Shown: one piece after another, positions 1-8,972 of the stretch
Layout: each line of letters begins with the position of its first letter
Position numbering within the stretch: the first letter of the stretch is position 1
NCBI RefSeq assembly: GCF_000380565.1
Contig: NZ_AQYJ01000020.1
Location: 123,473 to 187,472 of the forward strand
Direction of reading: 5' to 3'
Source: Microbulbifer variabilis ATCC 700307
Lineage (GTDB): Bacteria > Pseudomonadota > Gammaproteobacteria > Pseudomonadales > Cellvibrionaceae
DNA length: 64,000 bases
The notes under the pieces: model-generated
Told to the model about the DNA's origin: nothing
The model's input: the letters and a program-made list of their open reading frames with translations, nothing else
Database searches by the model: none
Program-made: the position numbers and the translations under genes

Positions 1-290
1 GGGGTTACATTAAATAAAGCTTTAAACGCACGAGTAAACGCTTCTTGGGAATCAAATTGGCACTCCATGGCAAGCTCAAGAATACCAATATCTTCACTCA
101 ACAACCTCTTTGCAGCGACGGTCAATCGGCGCTTACGCAAATACTCTTTCGGTGAGTCCCCCACTAATGCCTTAAAAATACGGCTGAAGTGGTAGGTGGA
201 GTAATGAGAGGCAGCGGCAATTTCGTGAACAGAAATTTTGTCGTATAGATGCTGCTCTACGAAGTTGATACTTTTAAAAAATCGCTGCAT
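1..290 (-). CDS. AraC-family transcriptional regulator (partial, 3' end cut by window)
   Basis: The 96 visible codons begin MQRFFKSINFVEQHLYD and continue with two helix-turn-helix units (ISVHEIAAASHYSTYHFSRIFK, then a second helix pair around LSEDIGILELAMECQFDSQEAFTRAFK). This is the AraC/XylS DNA-binding domain, here at the N-terminus, as in short AraC proteins of the SoxS/Rob type. GGAG lies 6 nt before the ATG at 288-290. The rest, possibly a GyrI-like effector domain, is beyond the edge. Its target is unknown; the small genes that follow upstream may be controlled by it, but nothing in the sequence proves that. Confidence 0.85.
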   Translation of the reverse strand, partial: MQRFFKSINFVEQHLYDKISVHEIAAASHYSTYHFSRIFKALVGDSPKEYLRKRRLTVAAKRLLSEDIGILELAMECQFDSQEAFTRAFKALFNVT

Positions 291-370
291 GAGAGGCTCC
301 TTTACTGCCTATTTACGTTGGGACGGTGAGATTTTTGAGGAATACCTTCCCGGTTTAGCATGCCTTTAAA

Positions 371-673
371 TCAAATTCGTTCACTAGTGATAAAAAAGCG
401 TAAATGGGCAAATGCCTTGTCCCTCAAAGGAATAATCGCCTGGTAGGCTGGATCATTGAAGAATGCATAGATCGCCTCCCGATCCGGAAAAGATACCACA
501 ACAAATGCCTTTGGTGACCGACCTCCGTCCAGGGCTTCTTCCACATCATAAGAGGCGATAGGCACCCCCCCATACTGTTGCATTAATTGCGGAGCCAAAC
601 CTATATACTGCTGAAGAGCCTGCGATTCCTGTAGGTTTGGTGAAGACTCTATATGTAAAAATACTGGTAACAA
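371..673 (-). CDS. DUF1330 family protein
   Basis: A 100-aa protein with the ferredoxin-like dimeric alpha/beta-barrel pattern of DUF1330: an N-terminal beta strand, a helix with Y-x-x-x-A-P, the GG-x-P-I-A strand, and the V-V-x-F-P-D-R-E-A helix entry (residues about 60-70). The family is about 95-100 aa and its function is mostly unknown. The start is TTG at 671-673, supported by AGAGG 8 nt upstream; no in-frame ATG gives full length. It lies between the AraC regulator and the DUF4345 gene on the same strand. Confidence 0.8.
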   Translation of the reverse strand: MLPVFLHIESSPNLQESQALQQYIGLAPQLMQQYGGVPIASYDVEEALDGGRSPKAFVVVSFPDREAIYAFFNDPAYQAIIPLRDKAFAHLRFFITSERI

Positions 674-737
674 AGCAATAACCTCTTAAGCATAAAAAAT
701 TTTAAGTTGCTTGACTAAGAGCTTCTAATGACTAACT

Positions 738-1163
738 TTAAGAGGCCACTCGCCTATGCCAAAAAACCAGAAGTGGAACTATCGCAAGCTCAATAATCGT
801 AGGCGGTAAGACCTGGTCATCCACCAATCCAAATTCCAGAATATTGCTTAAGCGACCCAGACCGCCAATGAAGAGGGATAAAGCCACGAAGTAAAACAAT
901 GCTTTATGTTTTTCGATATTGCTCAGGAAATACAGTAGAACCAACCCCTGGGCAAAGAAAACACCAAAGGCAAATCGATATTGATTATCCCCAAATCCTC
1001 TCAAGGGGCTATCCGGGCCGAAAAGCATAGCACCACCACTCAGGGCAGCACTGCCATTCAGCCCCCCAAATGCACTGATCCCGCCAGGAACAAAACAGAT
1101 CACTGCCAGTGCTACCACTAACAATTGGAAAATTTTTCTTTCTATAGAACTCGCCTGATTCAT
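738..1163 (-). CDS. DUF4345-like four-span membrane protein
   Basis: A 141-aa integral membrane protein. Hydrophobic spans lie at about 12-32, 65-82, 87-107 and 118-137, with the P-G-G-x-x-x-F-G-G-L-N segment after the first span that I associate with DUF4345. The function is unknown. ATG at 1161-1163 is preceded by AAGG at a spacing of 7. It is divergent from the SDR gene; the shared intergenic region carries a long inverted repeat (1228-1282). Confidence 0.75.
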   Translation of the reverse strand: MNQASSIERKIFQLLVVALAVICFVPGGISAFGGLNGSAALSGGAMLFGPDSPLRGFGDNQYRFAFGVFFAQGLVLLYFLSNIEKHKALFYFVALSLFIGGLGRLSNILEFGLVDDQVLPPTIIELAIVPLLVFWHRRVAS

Positions 1164-1227
1164 AGTGTCACCTTAGTTTGCCGTATTTGAAGAGATGACC
1201 TAATCATATTGGTCGGTAAGGCCCAAT

Positions 1228-1282
1228 TTTTGATATTTCTTGCGGTCTTGGTATCCCATGAGGACAGCAAGAAATATCAAAA
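1228..1282. repeat. Long perfect inverted repeat (16-bp arms) between divergent genes
   Basis: The left arm at 1228-1243 (TTTTGATATTTCTTGC) is matched exactly by its reverse complement at 1267-1282. After one mismatch five more pairs form inside (1245-1249 with 1261-1265), which leaves a loop of about 11 nt. As RNA this is a hairpin of about 22 bp; as DNA it is a cruciform-size dyad. It sits between diverging genes, where a terminator is not expected. It may be a large operator, a small RNA or the trace of a miniature mobile element. Confidence 0.7.
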
Positions 1283-1372
1283 CCCGAGGCGCTTAATCGC
1301 TTATCTTTCCCTCCAACAGCCGGGTATATCCATATCCGGGTACCAGTTCCCAATATCCACAGAGACAGAAAG

Positions 1373-2287
1373 ATGATTAAGAGTGTATTGATTACCGGAG
1401 CGAATGCAGGCTTAGGCAGGGAGTGCGCCAAGCAACTGGCGGAGTACCAGCAGATTAACAAGATCTATCTCGGGTGCCGCAATCTGCAGAGAGTCAAAGA
1501 AGCCCAGGCCGAGCTGATGTCGGAAACAGGCAGGAATATCTTCGAAGTATTGCTGATCGATGTCGCAGATCAACAATCCGTGAAAGAGGCGGTTCAAACC
1601 TTAGACTCCCCAATTGATGCACTGGTTATGAATGCTGGCGGCACTGGAGGTAAAGAGTTTTATAAGAAAACCCCTGAGGGAGTCACACAAATTTTCGCCG
1701 TCAACCTGCTCGGGCATGCACTACTGACTAACGAGTTGCTGAAAGCCAATAAATTAACCCAGGCTGCTATCTACGCCGGCTCCGAGGCCGCTCGCGGCGT
1801 AAAAGAGATGGGTATGAAGCGACCAGACCTGAAAAGCGCCTCTGTGGAGGAATTTATGCAGATCTGTGAAGGAGAGCTCTATGCCAGTACCAAAGACGCT
1901 ACGGTGCCCTATGGTCCGATAAAGTATATGGGCGCCCTATGGATGTCTTCCATGGCACGGGAATTCCCCCATATCCGCTTCGTAACCATGAGTCCGGGGG
2001 CTACTGTAGGCACAGAGGGCTTCAATACACTGTCGTTATTCAAGCAATATATGATGAAGGGCATGATGCGGATTATGCTGCTATTGGGCAAAGTCCACAA
2101 AGTCGAAATAGGCGCCAAGCGCTATATCGATGCCCTGCTGGATACAACATCCTTCCGCACAGGTATTTTTTACGGCAGTGAACGCGGATTGACAGGACCT
2201 CTAGGTGAACAGCGGAAGCTTTTCCCGGACCTGGACAACCCTACCTATCAGGACAATGCCAAAACGGCGATCAATCGCTTTATCTAG
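1373..2287 (+). CDS. Short-chain dehydrogenase/reductase (SDR)
   Basis: A 304-aa NAD(P)-dependent oxidoreductase of unknown substrate. The Rossmann signature T-G-A-N-A-G-L-G is at residues 8-15 and N-A-G at 87-89. The catalytic Ser is probably 137, with Y180-x-x-x-K184 (Y170-x-x-x-K174 is an alternative pair). The length and the long insert after the serine resemble light-dependent protochlorophyllide reductase-like and retinol dehydrogenase-like extended SDRs; this organism is not obviously photosynthetic, so a general reductase is more likely. It is divergent from the DUF4345 gene and 119 bp before the multicopper oxidase. Confidence 0.85.
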   Translation: MIKSVLITGANAGLGRECAKQLAEYQQINKIYLGCRNLQRVKEAQAELMSETGRNIFEVLLIDVADQQSVKEAVQTLDSPIDALVMNAGGTGGKEFYKKTPEGVTQIFAVNLLGHALLTNELLKANKLTQAAIYAGSEAARGVKEMGMKRPDLKSASVEEFMQICEGELYASTKDATVPYGPIKYMGALWMSSMAREFPHIRFVTMSPGATVGTEGFNTLSLFKQYMMKGMMRIMLLLGKVHKVEIGAKRYIDALLDTTSFRTGIFYGSERGLTGPLGEQRKLFPDLDNPTYQDNAKTAINRFI

Positions 2288-2406
2288 TGAAGGGTCGCAT
2301 CGGGTAAGGGCCCTGTGCGCCTTTGTCTGCACTTAAGGTCTCTCCGATCTGACAGTACTCCCTTACCTATACTTGGCTGTTAAATACGAACCACCATGAG
2401 CAGCCA

Positions 2407-4323
2407 ATGCTTCGGATATTCTTCTGCCTATTGTTATCACTTCCTGTTTCCCTAATTGCTAGCGAGGAAAAAATTTCTGTCGTCAAGGCACCTCCCCTGA
2501 CCCTCCTGGATCCAACAACTGTGGATAAATTCGTTAACGAGCTACCAATACCTGTAGAGATCCGACCCAAGAGCTCAGCTCCACTCAAACTGCCAGCAAG
2601 GCCCACCCAGGTTTGGATGGGGCTACGGGATAAGGAAGGCAAACGTTTAATGACAAAGGCCTGGGGTTTTGAGTATGCAGGTCGCATCCACTCTCCCGGC
2701 CCTACTATTCGCGCCCGGGAAGGCCAACCGGTATTTGTACACTGGGCCAATGAGCTACCGGGGCCGCATCTATTTCCGGTGGATCGATCCATTCACCTCG
2801 CCGATGTAAAAGATCCCAAAGCTGTACCCATGGTTATTCATCTTCACGGCGGGCATACAGAATGGAAAAGTGACGGCAATCCCCTCGCTTGGTACACACG
2901 AAATTATCACGAGACGGGCCCGTTATTTGAAAAAAAGATTTACGAATACGACAACTCCCAGGATGCCACCACTATCTGGTATCACGATCACACCCTGGGA
3001 ATGACCCGACTTAATGTTTATGCAGGATTATTCGGTTTTTACTTGGTCGGCGACGACAATGAAGATCGCCTGATACAGGAAAAACTACTTCCCACAGAAG
3101 AGCGTACCTTGGTTGCCGCTATTACAGACAGCCTGTTTAGCTCAGATGGGCAGCTCTATTTTCCTGGTTGGAGGGACCAGCCTCCATCACCGGTTTCCCA
3201 CAAGGCAGTGAAGGCCAATTGGCCCAACCCTTCTCACCTGGACGAATTTTTTGGCAATTTTATGTTGGTAAACGGCATGGCTTGGCCCAAAGTCAACGTC
3301 ACACCACACGTTTATCGACTGCGATTACTCAATGCGTCCGATACACGCACACTGATACTCAGGATCGACGAAGGTACCCCCTTTGTGCAGGTCGGCAGCG
3401 ACGGTGGCTTTCTCGATCTCCCTGTGCAACTTAACGAGCTGGTATTGGCGCCCGCAGAGCGAGCAGATGTTTTAGTGGATTTCAGTGGTTATGAAGGACA
3501 CAAACTGACACTGCGAAATTTTGGACCGGATATCCCTTTTAAGGGATTTGTAGAGGCCAATGATCCAAAGAGTTCAATTCCACTGGTATACAACCCTGAT
3601 GGTAAACGTGTATTAAGTGATGGGCGCGGTGGCACCACACCAGCTACCGACCCCGATACCACTGGCCAAGTTTTGCAATTCCATATTGCTTCGGCACCTG
3701 CAAAAGCCTCTCCCGATAAACAGAAAGCAGCGGTCAAAGATACGATTGGAGATTTAAAGCTAACCTTGAATACTCCCCTGCGCCCTCCACTTAATAGGCT
3801 TAGTCAAGCGAACTACACACGACAGCTTGCCACCTACCGCCTGGACGACCCCTATGGCCGTAATCTGCTGATGTTAGGTCCAGTAAAAGAAGGCTCCCTA
3901 TTTTTCGAGGACCCTACCACGGAAATTATCCAGCACAACGCCGTAGAGATCTGGGAGATATACAACCCTACAGTATCGGCTCATCCAATCCATATTCATC
4001 TGGTGGAATTCCAAGTGCTGGATCGTCAGCCTTTTAAAGGCAAACTTATCCCCAAGCCGCAGAAATTTATGCATACCGATAAGGTATTTCAGGGGGCACG
4101 ACTGGAAGTAACATCTCTACAGGGGAAACCCCTTCCACCACAACCAGAAGAAAGCGGCCCTAAAGATACGGTCATTGCCCTTCCCGGCCAAGTAACACGG
4201 GTAATAGCTCGCTTTGACCGTGAGGGCCTCTATGTATGGCACTGTCATCTACTCTCTCATGAAGATTACGATATGATGCGACCGTTTAAGGTATTGGCGC
4301 CTAAACCGGAAAATAATCACTAA
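2407..4323 (+). CDS. Multicopper oxidase (CotA/bilirubin-oxidase type), exported
   Basis: A 638-aa three-cupredoxin oxidase that moves electrons from a type 1 copper to a trinuclear cluster and reduces O2 to water. All four copper motifs are intact: H-L-H-G-G (H145, H147), W-Y-H-D-H (H193, H195), H-P-I-H-I-H before the C-terminal domain, and W-H-C-H-L-L-S-H with axial Met (C613, H618, M623). An N-terminal hydrophobic segment (residues 1-18, ending near I-A-S) looks like a Sec signal, so it acts outside the cytoplasm. The exact substrate (phenols, bilirubin, Cu(I) or Mn(II)) cannot be told. There is no methionine-rich copper region as in CueO. Confidence 0.93.
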   Translation: MLRIFFCLLLSLPVSLIASEEKISVVKAPPLTLLDPTTVDKFVNELPIPVEIRPKSSAPLKLPARPTQVWMGLRDKEGKRLMTKAWGFEYAGRIHSPGPTIRAREGQPVFVHWANELPGPHLFPVDRSIHLADVKDPKAVPMVIHLHGGHTEWKSDGNPLAWYTRNYHETGPLFEKKIYEYDNSQDATTIWYHDHTLGMTRLNVYAGLFGFYLVGDDNEDRLIQEKLLPTEERTLVAAITDSLFSSDGQLYFPGWRDQPPSPVSHKAVKANWPNPSHLDEFFGNFMLVNGMAWPKVNVTPHVYRLRLLNASDTRTLILRIDEGTPFVQVGSDGGFLDLPVQLNELVLAPAERADVLVDFSGYEGHKLTLRNFGPDIPFKGFVEANDPKSSIPLVYNPDGKRVLSDGRGGTTPATDPDTTGQVLQFHIASAPAKASPDKQKAAVKDTIGDLKLTLNTPLRPPLNRLSQANYTRQLATYRLDDPYGRNLLMLGPVKEGSLFFEDPTTEIIQHNAVEIWEIYNPTVSAHPIHIHLVEFQVLDRQPFKGKLIPKPQKFMHTDKVFQGARLEVTSLQGKPLPPQPEESGPKDTVIALPGQVTRVIARFDREGLYVWHCHLLSHEDYDMMRPFKVLAPKPENNH

Positions 4324-4769
4324 ACAGATAACCTTTAATCTCAACTCAAGACCGGAGTATTGATTGGCTATCATTATTCAACAACTCAAATTTAATAAGA
4401 CAATAAGAAAACAAGAAGCAAATACAGCAATTTCTAGCTATAAGCTTAAAACAACCAACTAACAAAAACTTACTGAAATAGAAACAAAAAAGCTTACCAC
4501 CTGCGACAATTAACCCTATATAGAAAACCAAAAAACCCAGGTTAAAAATTATTATCCACACCTACTCTTTCCTTTTTTAGGCGCAGCACGGGAGCTTCTG
4601 GTAATAACTATCACTTGCAAATATGGCGGTTAATTCCAATTAAACGAGGGGTACAAAATAATAATAAATCGATTTCAATCTTTCTTAATTAACCATAAAA
4701 TAGTCGGGCTAAAAATTGACAGGTGATTTTCATTATACTTTAAGTGAGTTAAGAGTTTTTAATTATATT
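4324..4769. other. AT-rich intergenic region, no gene supported
   Basis: This 446-bp stretch after the multicopper oxidase is much richer in A+T than its flanks. It contains no ORF with a convincing start and codon pattern and no clear terminator. Its composition continues into the small secreted orphan that follows, which suggests a common foreign origin of about 0.8 kb. Confidence 0.6.
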
Positions 4770-5138
4770 ATGAAAATGAAAAATTTATTCCCCGGACTAC
4801 TACTAGCGCTACTAGCCAGCACCAGTTTTGCATCAAGTACAATTGAGCCTAATAAAACTATCGAAGGCATTACTACCTATAAATACTATGCAGTTATTAA
4901 ATTCTCACCAAATGCTAGCGGCAACGAATTAGGGGAAGGCTGCCCATCAGCTTCCAGCAACCATGTAGTCATAGAATTCGACCGCAATGATGGAACAAAT
5001 AATAATGACACGAAAGAGCAATTCTCATCACTTTTGTCTGCATATTTTGCAAAATCTAATACTGTAGGTTTTGGAGTAGAGGATTGCAGGGAAGGTAACG
5101 GAAATAATTACCCACTAATTTATCGGGTAAATATCTGA
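4770..5138 (+). CDS. Small secreted orphan protein
   Basis: A 122-aa product that I do not recognise. The start at 4770 (M-K-M-K-N-L-F-P-G) is preferred over the upstream GTG/ATG-like codons because it opens a textbook signal peptide, cleaved after S-F-A near residue 21. The mature part is polar, N/S/E-rich and has two cysteines (G-E-G-C-P and V-E-D-C-R) that could form a disulfide, with a regular beta-like pattern (T-Y-K-Y-Y-A-V-I-K-F). It is AT-rich with rare-codon bias unlike its neighbours and converges on the liu operon. The ribosome binding site is weak. Confidence 0.6.
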   Translation: MKMKNLFPGLLLALLASTSFASSTIEPNKTIEGITTYKYYAVIKFSPNASGNELGEGCPSASSNHVVIEFDRNDGTNNNDTKEQFSSLLSAYFAKSNTVGFGVEDCREGNGNNYPLIYRVNI

Positions 5139-5168
5139 TCTTCGCTAATAAGTGAATCCATAGTATCT

Positions 5169-5188
5169 GGGCGGTGTTCCAACCGCCC
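5169..5188. terminator. Hairpin between convergent genes
   Basis: GGGCGGT (5169-5175) and ACCGCCC (5182-5188) form a 7-bp GC stem with a 6-nt loop between the 3' ends of the secreted orphan (+) and liuE (-). There is no strong T-tract on either side, so its efficiency as an intrinsic terminator is uncertain. Confidence 0.5.
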
Positions 5189-5198
5189 TAGAAATTTC

Positions 5199-6098
5199 TC
5201 AGCAAGGCACCAAAGCCTTGGCCACACGGGAGTTGGTCTCCCGCCCCAGCTGTTCAGAAATAAAGTTCCCAGCCTCTGCCAGCAACTGTAAATCCACGCC
5301 GGTTTCAATACCCATGCCATTGAGCATATAGAGTACATCCTCACTGGCAACATTACCGGAAGCGCCGCGGGCATAGGGGCAGCCGCCCAAGCCAGCTACG
5401 GCGGAATCTACTACTGCGACACCCATTTGTAAGGCCGCGTAGATATTGGCCAAGGCCTGGCCGTAGGTATCGTGGAAATGCACCGCAAGTTTTTCCACAG
5501 GTACACGGGCCATCACCTGTTTCAGCATACGCTTGGCGGCTTCCGGGGTGCCGACACCGATGGTGTCGCCCAAGGAAATTTCGTAGCAACCCATTTCCAA
5601 TAGAGCGGCACTGACTTCTGCCACTTTGGCCGGATCAATATCGCCTTCATAGGGGCAACCAAGTACGCAGGATACGTATCCGCGCACGGGTATACCGCCT
5701 TGCTTGGCTTTTTCCACCAGTGGACGGAAGCGCTCAAGACTCTCAGCAATACTGCAATTAATATTTTTCTGGGTGAAGGCTTCTGAGGCCGCGCCGAATA
5801 CGGCGACCTCATCCGCTTTGGCTTCCACTGCGCGCTCATAGCCTTTTAAGTTTGGCGTGAGGGCGCTGTAGATAACACCGTCTTTGCGCTGGATACCCGC
5901 CAGCACTTCCTCGCTGGCGGCCATTTGCGGCACCCACTTGGGGCTGACAAAGCTGCCGGCTTCAATAACCGACAGCCCGCTGGCACTGAGCTTGTCCACC
6001 AGCGCGATACGGGTCTCCACAGAGATAGGCTGCTTTTCATTTTGCAGCCCATCGCGGGGGCCCACTTCGACGATTTTGACTTGCTTGGGCAAAGTCAT
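5199..6098 (-). CDS. liuE: Hydroxymethylglutaryl-CoA lyase
   Basis: A 299-aa TIM-barrel enzyme that cleaves HMG-CoA to acetoacetate and acetyl-CoA, the last step of leucine breakdown. It shows the N-terminal [11 protein letters not shown] signature (metal-binding Asp), [17 protein letters not shown] and the catalytic-loop motif G-L-G-G-C-P-Y-A. The length is normal. The ATG overlaps the liuD stop (TAATG) and is preceded by GGAGGAG, which indicates translational coupling. It is the last gene of the liu operon. Confidence 0.96.
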   Translation of the reverse strand: MTLPKQVKIVEVGPRDGLQNEKQPISVETRIALVDKLSASGLSVIEAGSFVSPKWVPQMAASEEVLAGIQRKDGVIYSALTPNLKGYERAVEAKADEVAVFGAASEAFTQKNINCSIAESLERFRPLVEKAKQGGIPVRGYVSCVLGCPYEGDIDPAKVAEVSAALLEMGCYEISLGDTIGVGTPEAAKRMLKQVMARVPVEKLAVHFHDTYGQALANIYAALQMGVAVVDSAVAGLGGCPYARGASGNVASEDVLYMLNGMGIETGVDLQLLAEAGNFISEQLGRETNSRVAKALVPC

Positions 6099-8098
6099 TA
6101 CTGCTCCTCCCCGGCAAAATCCACCAGCAGGCTACCGCCATCCACTAATTCACCTTCGGCGCAGAAGAACTGCTGCACAGTGCCGGCTGCTGGAGCCCGC
6201 AGGGTGTGTTCCATTTTCATGGCTTCCATGACCAGTAGCGGCTGGTCTTTTTCTACTGTAGAGCCGGGCTCAACCAGCAGCGAAATTATGGTGCCGTTCA
6301 TGGGGGCATCGAGGCCGTGGGCCTGGTCATTGCTCTCACCGATATCTGGTGGCAGCAACTTGAATTCCACCTGGGTGCCATCGATAAATACAGCACCACC
6401 ATCGCGGGTATCCACGGCGGAGAAACTCATGCGACGGCCATCCACCAGCATCAAGTCGCGTCCCGGGAGCAGGCGAATGTCACCGCTGTTATGTTCCTCA
6501 GGCAAGGCATCGCAAGTCCAGCGCAGGCTATCGCCCTCTGCAACAAAGCGAATTTGAGCGTGCTGGCCACGGTAGTCCACCGTCTGGGTGCGACTGCCAG
6601 CCAGAGCATTGCGCCAGTTATCGCCATTATGCCAGGGAGAGAAAGGATCCCGCTGGGGTGCGCTGTTGCGCAGATCGCGCTCTTCACGCTGCTGCAAATA
6701 ACCGGCAATAGCAGCGCATTTCAGCGGCGTCAGTGTCTGCTCCTGGTGCAGTACTTCCGCTTCGTAATCCTCGATAAAGTGGGTCGAAATACAACCGCTG
6801 GCAAATGCCTGGTGATTGATCACTCTGCGCAGGAATTCGATATTGTGGCGCACACCGGCAATCTGATAATCACGCAATGCGCGATCCAGTTTGGCCAAGG
6901 CTTCTTTGCGGGTGCGGCCGTGGCAGATCAATTTGGCGATCATCGGGTCGTAATGCACACTGATTTCATCGCCGGTCTGCACGCCGGTGTCCACCCGCAC
7001 GCCCTCGCCTTCCGCCGGGGGCTGGTGGCGCACCAACACGCCAGTTGCCGGCAGGAAATCATTATCCGGGTCTTCGGCGTAGATGCGCACTTCCATGGCG
7101 TGGCCATTGATCTGCAGCTCATCCTGGCCCATGGGCAGGGTATCGCCAGCGGCAACTGACAGCTGCCAGGCCACCAGGTCCTGGGCAGTGATCATTTCCG
7201 TAACCGGGTGCTCCACCTGCAGGCGGGTATTCATTTCCATAAAGTAGAAGGCACCGCTGGCATCCAGCAGGAATTCCACCGTGCCGGCACCCACGTAACC
7301 AATCGCGTGGGCCGCACGCAGAGCCGCTTCACCCATGCGGGCGCGCAGCTCCGGAGTCATGCCCGGTGCGGGAGCTTCCTCCACTACTTTTTGGTGGCGG
7401 CGCTGCACCGAGCAATCCCGCTCAAACAGATAGACACCGTTGCCCTGCTGATCGCAGAACACCTGAATTTCCACATGGCGGGGACTCACCACATAGCGCT
7501 CCAGCAGCATGATGTCGTCGCCAAAGGCATTCATGGCCTCACGCTTGGCAGCGCCCAGTGCTTCGTGGAATTCACCGGCACTGTCGACACGGCGCATGCC
7601 CTTACCACCACCGCCGGCAGCGGCTTTCAGCAATACCGGGTAACCGATGCGGTTGGCGTGACCTTCCAGCAGCTCTTCATTTTGGTTGGTGCCGTGGTAA
7701 CCGGGCACCAGGGGCACATTGGCCTCTTCCATAATACGTTTGGCGGCGGACTTGGAGCCCATCGCCTCAATCGCGCCGGTGGGCGGGCCGACAAAAATAA
7801 TGCCGGCGCTATCGCAGGCGCGGCAAAACTCGGCATTTTCCGACAGGAAGCCGTAACCCGGATGGATGGCATCCGCGCCTGTCTGCTTCGCAGCACCCAA
7901 TACCTTGTCAATATCCAGGTAGGAATCCCTGGCCGGCGCCGGACCCAGGTGCACCGCTTCGTCCGCCATCTGCACATGCAGGGCGTCGGCATCCGCATCG
8001 GAATAGACGGCAACGGTGGCCACCCCCAGGCGGCGGGCGGTCTTTATAATACGGCAGGCGATTTCGCCGCGATTAGCTATTAACAGTTTGCGAATCAT
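6098..8098 (-). CDS. liuD: Methylcrotonoyl-CoA carboxylase, biotin-carrying alpha subunit
   Basis: A 666-aa protein carrying biotin carboxylase (residues about 1-450, starting [17 protein letters not shown]-grasp loop G-G-G-G-K-G-M-R) and a C-terminal biotinyl domain with the acceptor lysine K628 in M-E-A-M-K-M-E-H. With LiuB it carboxylates 3-methylcrotonyl-CoA to 3-methylglutaconyl-CoA. The start at 8098 has AAGGA 9 nt upstream and gives the standard N-terminus; a longer reading adds only seven unconserved residues. It begins 4 nt after the liuC stop. Confidence 0.96.
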   Translation of the reverse strand: MIRKLLIANRGEIACRIIKTARRLGVATVAVYSDADADALHVQMADEAVHLGPAPARDSYLDIDKVLGAAKQTGADAIHPGYGFLSENAEFCRACDSAGIIFVGPPTGAIEAMGSKSAAKRIMEEANVPLVPGYHGTNQNEELLEGHANRIGYPVLLKAAAGGGGKGMRRVDSAGEFHEALGAAKREAMNAFGDDIMLLERYVVSPRHVEIQVFCDQQGNGVYLFERDCSVQRRHQKVVEEAPAPGMTPELRARMGEAALRAAHAIGYVGAGTVEFLLDASGAFYFMEMNTRLQVEHPVTEMITAQDLVAWQLSVAAGDTLPMGQDELQINGHAMEVRIYAEDPDNDFLPATGVLVRHQPPAEGEGVRVDTGVQTGDEISVHYDPMIAKLICHGRTRKEALAKLDRALRDYQIAGVRHNIEFLRRVINHQAFASGCISTHFIEDYEAEVLHQEQTLTPLKCAAIAGYLQQREERDLRNSAPQRDPFSPWHNGDNWRNALAGSRTQTVDYRGQHAQIRFVAEGDSLRWTCDALPEEHNSGDIRLLPGRDLMLVDGRRMSFSAVDTRDGGAVFIDGTQVEFKLLPPDIGESNDQAHGLDAPMNGTIISLLVEPGSTVEKDQPLLVMEAMKMEHTLRAPAAGTVQQFFCAEGELVDGGSLLVDFAGEEQ

Positions 8099-8102
8099 AA
8101 AA

Positions 8103-8900
8103 TTATCCTTCGCCACCATTCATCCACTTGGGTGCGCGCTTTTCCAAAAACGCACTCAACCCTTCCTGTCCTTCCGGCGATACACGCACGGCAGCGATCA
8201 GCGCGCTGGTCTGGCCCTGCAATTCATCGTTGATAACCCGGTTGGACATGGACATGGCCAGTTGCTTGGCCATGGCGACCGCTTTGGGGCCATTATCGGC
8301 AATGGCATTCACTAATTTCTGCACATGCAGGTCCAGGTCGCCCTCGGCGCAGACTTCGGATACCAAGCCCATTTGTTCCGCGCGCTCGGCGGGGAAACGT
8401 TCCGCTGTGACAAAGTAACGACGCGCGTGGCGGGTGCCGATCGCATTGATGACATAGGGGCTGATGGTGGCGGGCAGCAGCCCGATTTTGACTTCAGACA
8501 AACAGAAGCTGGCGCGCTCAGAGGCCACGGCCATATCGCAGCAGCTCACCAGGCCCACGGCCCCGCCAAAAGCGGCGCCCTGTACTCGCGCAATGGTGGG
8601 CGCAGGGAAAGTGTCGAGCTTGTACAGCATGGCGGCGAGCGCAGCCGCGTCGCGGCGGTTTTCCTCTTCTGAATAAGTCGCCATGCGCTTCATCCAGTTG
8701 AGGTCGGCTCCGGCAGAAAAGCTCTTGCCATTGGAAGCCAGTACCAACACACGTACAGCGGGTTTTTGCGCCAGGGTGTCAAAGGTGGTGGCCAGCTCGT
8801 GGATCAGTTCATCATCAAAAGCGTTGTGGATTTCCGGCCGGTTCAGGGTGACCGTGGCCACGCCCTCGCTATCCACTTCGCACAGCAATTTATCGCTCAT
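8103..8900 (-). CDS. liuC: Methylglutaconyl-CoA hydratase (enoyl-CoA hydratase family)
   Basis: A 265-aa crotonase-fold protein. The oxyanion-hole segments are visible: S-N-G-K-S-F-S-A-G-A-D-L-N-W-M near residue 70 and V-Q-G-A-A-F-G-G-A-V-G-L near 110. In this operon position it hydrates 3-methylglutaconyl-CoA to HMG-CoA. The start at 8900 is set by GAGGAATAACA-ATG; the upstream in-frame extension of 22 residues has no homology-like features. It is 72 nt after liuB and 4 nt before liuD. Confidence 0.94.
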   Translation of the reverse strand: MSDKLLCEVDSEGVATVTLNRPEIHNAFDDELIHELATTFDTLAQKPAVRVLVLASNGKSFSAGADLNWMKRMATYSEEENRRDAAALAAMLYKLDTFPAPTIARVQGAAFGGAVGLVSCCDMAVASERASFCLSEVKIGLLPATISPYVINAIGTRHARRYFVTAERFPAERAEQMGLVSEVCAEGDLDLHVQKLVNAIADNGPKAVAMAKQLAMSMSNRVINDELQGQTSALIAAVRVSPEGQEGLSAFLEKRAPKWMNGGEG

Positions 8901-8972
8901 TGTTATTCCTCGATTGGGGCGTCTCTCAAAAGCGGCACCGGAACATTTCATTGGCGCCGCAACCACGGTTCC

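Noticed and set aside
1228..1282. Integron attC site
   Set aside because: The arms are perfect and lack the GTTRRRY/RYYYAAC core ends and the bulges of attC; no integrase nearby.
1204..1461. 85-codon minus-strand frame over the start of the SDR
   Set aside because: It overlaps the inverted repeat and the SDR start; no ribosome site or motif.
4346..4561. 71-codon hydrophobic minus-strand frame with GTG start and AAGGA
   Set aside because: It lies in AT-rich sequence where hydrophobic frames arise by chance, is antisense to nothing that would need it and has no clear topology. It was kept out for lack of support.
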